Shown here in pieces: positions 32,637 through 36,275 of a stretch of DNA of 36,275 nucleotides. The position numbers and the translations under genes are program-made. How positions within the stretch are numbered: the stretch's first letter is position 1; every line of letters begins with the position of its first letter. Source of the DNA: Micromonospora yasonensis. Lineage in GTDB: Bacteria > Actinomycetota > Actinomycetes > Mycobacteriales > Micromonosporaceae. The stretch spans positions 1-36,275 of the forward strand of contig NZ_JAPDPH010000053.1 in the NCBI RefSeq assembly GCF_026013475.1. The letters are read 5' to 3'. The notes below the pieces were generated by a model. The model saw only the letters and a list, made by a program, of their open reading frames with translations, was not told the DNA's origin and searched no databases.

Positions 32637-33815
32637 GTGAGCCGACCCGACCCGGCACCCGGCCCCGACACGCCCCAACGCCTCGACGATACGGCGCACG
32701 AGGCCCTGCGCGCCGAGTTCCCGCTGCTGCGGACCTGCGTCTACCTGAACAACAACTCCACCGGCGCGGTGCCGAGGGGTGCCGAGCGGGTGCTGCACGA
32801 CTACTGGGAGACGCTGCGCACCTGGCGCGACGATGTGTGGCAGGGATGGTTCGTCGACCTCGACCGGTACGCGGACTCGCTGGCCGCCCTGCTCGGTGCG
32901 CCGCCGGGCAGCGTGGTCACCGACGCGAACCTGAGCACCCTGCTCGCCCGGGTGGCGTCCTGTTTCGACTACCGCCCGCCGCGCAACCGGGTCGTCACCA
33001 CCGACCTGGAGTACCCGACGGTTCCGTTCGTCTTCCGGGCGTTCGGCCGCTACGGCGCCCACCTCGACGTGGTCGGCGCCGGCGGTCCCCACCTCGACCA
33101 GGATGCCCTGGAGGCGCGCCTCGACGAGCGGACGCTGCTGGTGTGCGTATCGCACGCCAGCTTCATCTCCGGTGCCACGGTCGACCTGCCCCGCCTGGTC
33201 GCCCGCGCCCACGACGTCGGCGCGCTGGTCGTGGTGGACGCCTTCCAGACCGTGGGGGTGGTGCCGCTGGACGTCACCGCCCTCGGCGTCGACGTCGTCC
33301 TCGGCGGCGCACACAAGTGGCTGTGCGGCGTCGGCACCGCCTTCCTCTACGTCCGCCCGGATCTGGTGCCGAAGCTGGCGCCGGCGGCCACCGGCTGGCA
33401 GGCCGGGGACCGGGCGTTGACCTTCCAGCCCTCCACCGGCTGGGCACCCGGCACTCGGCGGTTCGCCGGCGGCACGCCGTACCCGCTCACCTCGTTGGTC
33501 TCCCAGGTCGGTCTGGACCTGCTGGCCGGGATCGGCGTCGAGGCCATCCGGGCACACTCGCTGGCCCTCACCCAGCGGGTCCTGGACCGGGCCGGAGCGG
33601 CCGGGATCGCGGTGGTCAGCCCCACCGCGCCGCACCGCCGCGGCGGCGTGGTGTGCCTGGACGTTCCCGACGGTGAGGCGGTGAAGCGCCGGCTGGCCGC
33701 CCAGGGCGTGATCTGCAGCTGGCGCGGCTACCTTCGCGTCGGTCCGCACGTCTACAACACCCTCGACGAGATCGACACGTTCATGGACGCGCTGGAGAAG
33801 GAGCTGCCCCGGTGA
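32637..33815 (+). CDS. Class V aminotransferase-fold PLP enzyme, kynureninase-like
   Basis: The 392-residue protein starts at GTG 32637 behind GGAGG. It has the class V fold: TCVYLNNNSTGAVPRGAERVL at the start, VVTTDLEYPTVPFVFRAF, CVSHASFISGATVDLPRLV, VVVDAFQTVGVVPLD with the pyridine-binding Asp 201, and GGAHKWLCGVGTAFLYVRP with the PLP-binding Lys 227. The neighbouring dioxygenase-like gene suggests kynureninase-type C-C cleavage to an anthranilate. The lysine motif, however, is nearer to that of cysteine-desulfurase and isopenicillin-epimerase relatives than to the classic kynureninase motif, so another beta-elimination or lyase reaction is possible. Its stop overlaps the methyltransferase start as GTGA. 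Confidence 0.78.
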   Translation: MSRPDPAPGPDTPQRLDDTAHEALRAEFPLLRTCVYLNNNSTGAVPRGAERVLHDYWETLRTWRDDVWQGWFVDLDRYADSLAALLGAPPGSVVTDANLSTLLARVASCFDYRPPRNRVVTTDLEYPTVPFVFRAFGRYGAHLDVVGAGGPHLDQDALEARLDERTLLVCVSHASFISGATVDLPRLVARAHDVGALVVVDAFQTVGVVPLDVTALGVDVVLGGAHKWLCGVGTAFLYVRPDLVPKLAPAATGWQAGDRALTFQPSTGWAPGTRRFAGGTPYPLTSLVSQVGLDLLAGIGVEAIRAHSLALTQRVLDRAGAAGIAVVSPTAPHRRGGVVCLDVPDGEAVKRRLAAQGVICSWRGYLRVGPHVYNTLDEIDTFMDALEKELPR

Positions 33816-34843
33816 CCCTCACCCTTTCGCCACGGGCGCTGATGAGCCTGCTCGCCAACGGTCCCAAAGCGATGGACGTGCTCGAGACGGCGTTCGACAT
33901 GGGCCTGCTCGACGCGTTGGAGCCCGGGCCGGCCCGGCTCGACGCGCTGGCCACCCGGTTCGGGGTGCGCCCGCTGCGGCTGTACAAGTTCCTCGACTGT
34001 CTGGAGAGCCTCGGCTTCCTGGCGCGCGACGAGCCGGGCGACGACATCGGCGCCACCGGTTACCGGGCCGTGCCGGGGTTGCGCGACGCGGTCGCCGCGG
34101 TGGTCGGCCCTGGCGCGGTGGAGCGGGACCGGGACCGCTACCCGTGGCGGCGGCTGCACGGCCGGCTGGGTGCCAGCTTGCGCGGCGAGGTGAGCATGAG
34201 CGACGACGATTTCGCCTGGCCCCCCAAGACCGACGCCCAGACCGCCGACTTCGAACGCAGCATGGCCGTCGGGCTGACCCCGGTGATCGAAGCCGTACGG
34301 CGGCACGCCGATCTGCTCTGGCCGGACCGACACCGCCTGCTGGACGTCGGCGGCGGCGACGGGACGCTCGCCGCGCACGTGCTGGACACCGCGCCGGGCC
34401 TACGGGCCGACGTGTACAACCTGCCGGCGGTGGCGCCGCTGGTGGCGGCCACCCGCGTTGCCCGGGGCCACCCGGAGCGGCTGGGATTCGTCGGCGGCGA
34501 CTTCCGCACCGAACCGCTGCCACGGGGATACGACGCGCTGTCCTTCGTCCGGGTACTGCACGACTGGCCCAACGAGGTGGCCCGCCGCCTGGTGGAGCAG
34601 GCGTACGAGGCGCTGGAGCCGGGCGGAATGCTGCTGATCTGCGAGGAGTTCCGCACTCCGGACCGGCTGGCCATGCAGTTCTTCTGGAGCTACTTCCTGA
34701 TCGGGGTGGACAACTGCGTCAGCCGGCTGCGCGAGGTGGAGTTCTACACCAAGCTGCTCGCCGAGGCCGGCTTCGAACGGGTGGCCGTGCTGCCCGGCGC
34801 CTGGGAGTTGGTCACCGCGTACAAGCCGGCCTCCGTCGGCTGA
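33812..34843 (+). CDS. SAM-dependent methyltransferase of the small-molecule O-/C-methyltransferase family
   Basis: The 343-residue protein starts at GTG 33812, overlapping the PLP-enzyme gene. Residues 10-90 are a winged dimerisation domain (LETAFDMGLLDALEPGPARLDALATRFGV, YKFLDCLESLGFL). The Rossmann part has LLDVGGGDGTLAAHVL (SAM site, residues 176-191), VGGDFRTEPLPRGYDALSF and RVLHDWPNEVARRLV, where H250 is at the catalytic-base position. In actinomycin and sibiromycin pathways a methyltransferase of similar size methylates 3-hydroxykynurenine on carbon before kynureninase acts (established knowledge). The same gene trio here suggests a methylated anthranilate-like product, but the true acceptor is unknown. 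Confidence 0.85.
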   Translation: MTLTLSPRALMSLLANGPKAMDVLETAFDMGLLDALEPGPARLDALATRFGVRPLRLYKFLDCLESLGFLARDEPGDDIGATGYRAVPGLRDAVAAVVGPGAVERDRDRYPWRRLHGRLGASLRGEVSMSDDDFAWPPKTDAQTADFERSMAVGLTPVIEAVRRHADLLWPDRHRLLDVGGGDGTLAAHVLDTAPGLRADVYNLPAVAPLVAATRVARGHPERLGFVGGDFRTEPLPRGYDALSFVRVLHDWPNEVARRLVEQAYEALEPGGMLLICEEFRTPDRLAMQFFWSYFLIGVDNCVSRLREVEFYTKLLAEAGFERVAVLPGAWELVTAYKPASVG

Positions 34844-35002
34844 CCGCCCGGGCCGGCGGTCCGTCAGGTCCGCCATCGACCCGCCCGCGGCGGCGACCAT
34901 CCAGTCTTGAGCGGGATTTCACCGGAGGTGGGGACAGCCCTACCGCCGATTGCCAGGCTGACCGTATCGATCCGGATCGGTGGTGGTGCGAGCGTGTACG
35001 CC

Positions 35003-35965
35003 ATGACGAACGAGGCGCTGATCGCGCATCCCCCGACCCGGATGCGCCTGCACCGGCCGCTGGTGTTGCTCGCCGGGCTCATGATGATCCTGGCGCTGGT
35101 GTCCCTGGCCGGGCTCCTGGTCGACGACCGCACCGTCAACGGCAGTCCGGTCTGGCTGAAGCCGCTCAAGTTTGCGGTGTCGTTCGCGCTGTACGGCGCG
35201 ACGCTCGCCTGGATGCTCCGTCTGGTCCGGCGTGGCCGTTGGATCGCCTGGTGGAGCGCCAGCGTCGCCGCGGTCGCGACCGCCGCGGAGGTGGGCACCA
35301 TCGTGTCGCAGGCCGCACGCGGGCGGGCCAGTCACTTCAACGTCGCGACGCCGTACGACACGGCGGTGTACGACCTCATGGGCCAACTCGCCCTGGTGAT
35401 CTGGCTGTCGACGTTCGTCCTCGCCGTGGTGGTCTCCGTCCAGCGACATTCGGACCGCGCCGCGCTGTGGGCCATGCGGTTGGGGATGTTCGTGTCGCTG
35501 GCGGGCATGTTGGTGGGCGTGATGATGGCGCAGCCGACGGTCGCGCAGCAGCGCGTCGCCGATGCCGGTGGCGTGCTCACGGTCAGCGGTGCGCACGCGG
35601 TCGGCGCGCCCGACGACGGCCCCGCGATGCCGCTCACCGGCTGGGCGACGACCGGCGGCGACCTGCGCATCGCGCACTTCGTCGGCATTCACGCGCTCCA
35701 GGCGCTGCCCCTGCTGGCCTGGCTGCTCACGATCCTGGCCCGGCGGCACCCCCGGCTCGCCGTGCCGGCCGTGCGGGTACGGCTGGTCGCCGTGGGCGCG
35801 CTCGGGTACGCCGGGCTGGTCGCGTTGCTGGTCTGGCAGGCATCGCGCGGTCGGGCGCTGCTGCAGCCGGACGGGCGGACCTTGCTGACGGCGGCCGCTC
35901 TGGCCGCGGCGGTGAGCCTGAGTGCGGCCGTGGTCGTCCGCCGCGCGTCCGTCGCCACGACCTGA
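35003..35965 (+). CDS. Multi-pass membrane protein of unknown function
   Basis: From ATG 35003 the protein has 320 residues; GTG 34994 and a more distant start at 34907 are also open. About seven hydrophobic segments are visible, among them PLVLLAGLMMILALVSLAGLLV, LKFAVSFALYGATLAWML, LALVIWLSTFVLAVVVSV and LGMFVSLAGMLVGVMMAQ. Between helices lies a polar extracellular-type loop with TVSGAHAVGAPDDGPAMPLTGW. The SPVWLKPLKFAVSFALYG segment recurs in a group of actinomycete membrane proteins without assigned function. It is 160 bases after the methyltransferase gene, so it may or may not belong to the cassette. Confidence 0.75.
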   Translation: MTNEALIAHPPTRMRLHRPLVLLAGLMMILALVSLAGLLVDDRTVNGSPVWLKPLKFAVSFALYGATLAWMLRLVRRGRWIAWWSASVAAVATAAEVGTIVSQAARGRASHFNVATPYDTAVYDLMGQLALVIWLSTFVLAVVVSVQRHSDRAALWAMRLGMFVSLAGMLVGVMMAQPTVAQQRVADAGGVLTVSGAHAVGAPDDGPAMPLTGWATTGGDLRIAHFVGIHALQALPLLAWLLTILARRHPRLAVPAVRVRLVAVGALGYAGLVALLVWQASRGRALLQPDGRTLLTAAALAAAVSLSAAVVVRRASVATT

Positions 35966-36059
35966 CGGCTCCGTGCAGTAGCGCGCCGATCAGGGTGGCA
36001 CCCTCGCGGGCGGGCCGCCGGCCAACTCGGAAGGAAATAGAAACTTGGCCTGCCGTTCG

Positions 36060-36275
36060 TCATCGGTCGGCACCGCCGTGCCAGGAGTGCCAGAGGGCCG
36101 CGTAGGCACCACCGGCGCGAACGAGGTCGTCGTGGCTGCCGAGTTCGGTGATCCGGCCGTCCTCGATCACTGCCACCCGATCGGCGTCGTGCGCGGTGTT
36201 GAGACGGTGTGCGATGGCGATGACGGTACGCCCGGTGACGACGGCGGCGAGCGCCCGTTCGGTGCGCCGGGCGGT
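36060..36275 (-). CDS. ABC exporter ATP-binding protein, C-terminal end
   Basis: The frame is open to the window edge, so only the last 71 residues are present. They read TARRTERALAAVVTGRTVIAIAHRLNTAHDADRVAVIEDGRI and then ITELGSHDDLVRAGGAYAALW. The H-loop His in AHRLNTAHDADR and the D-R-V-x-V-I-E-D-G-R-I strand are characteristic of fused permease-ATPase exporters of the MsbA/LmrA type. It converges on the membrane protein gene, with 94 bases between the two stops. The transported compound is unknown. Confidence 0.88.
   Translation of the reverse strand, partial: TARRTERALAAVVTGRTVIAIAHRLNTAHDADRVAVIEDGRITELGSHDDLVRAGGAYAALWHSWHGGADR

Overview
The window is very GC-rich, with dense coding, strong GC bias at third codon positions, many GTG and TTG starts and frequent ATGA/GTGA stop-start overlaps. 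It looks like the chromosome of a filamentous actinomycete. A Micromonosporaceae member is my best guess from the gene content (inference, not proven). No tRNA, rRNA, CRISPR array, transposase or integrase was seen.

Layout. (1) 1-1621: the 3' end of an FAD-dependent amine-oxidoreductase-like gene, translationally coupled to a FolP2-like dihydropteroate synthase homologue, then a DUF2795 protein. (2) 1609-6980, minus strand: a three-subunit membrane formate dehydrogenase operon (alpha, FeS beta, NrfD-type membrane subunit). The alpha gene has an in-frame UGA at the catalytic position, followed 12 nt later by a GGUCU-loop hairpin that matches the E. coli SECIS layout, so this is a selenocysteine formate dehydrogenase. 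The same gene carries an in-frame TAA and a frameshift further down. (3) 6999-7812: a truncated gene remnant and two small stress-type proteins. (4) 8115-9484: an ArsR regulator, an AHSA1/SRPBCC protein and a mycothiol-dependent isomerase-like protein, behind a promoter bracketed by two copies of one inverted repeat. (5) 9836-13060: a sugar ABC importer (lipoprotein plus two permeases) without an ATPase. (6) 13110-14652, minus: FhuF-like ferric reductase and a rhodanese-CBS protein. (7) 14763-18591: class Ia ribonucleotide reductase nrdAB behind a tandem NrdR-box promoter and an adenosylcobalamin riboswitch. (8) 18602-28906, minus: one compact eight-gene carbohydrate operon: LacI regulator, sugar lipoprotein, two permeases, GH130, Gfo/Idh/MocA oxidoreductase, a Tat-exported protein of unrecognised family, GH13. 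Two LacI-type operators lie over its promoter. (9) 29013-31457: a decayed gene, an MT0933-type antitoxin-like protein, and a secreted lysozyme-like/ricin-lectin protein. (10) 31823-34843: a three-gene cassette of divergent tryptophan-dioxygenase-like haem protein, class V PLP enzyme (kynureninase-like) and methyltransferase. (11) A membrane protein and, at the right edge, the end of an ABC exporter gene.

How the parts work together. The two ABC systems lack their own ATPase and presumably share a genome-encoded MsiK-like ATPase. The GH130/Gfo/GH13 operon points to import and intracellular breakdown of a mannose- and glucose-containing oligosaccharide, possibly released outside the cell by the unknown Tat-exported protein. 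The nrd leader stacks repressor and riboswitch control, so the oxygen-dependent reductase should be shut off when adenosylcobalamin is plentiful. The 31.8-34.8 kb cassette resembles the methylanthranilate-forming part of actinomycin or sibiromycin type pathways, but lacks formamidase and hydroxylase genes and has a dioxygenase with altered substrate-binding residues. The candidates for something undescribed are this cassette, the unknown exported protein in the GH130 operon, and the FolP2-like pair at the left edge.
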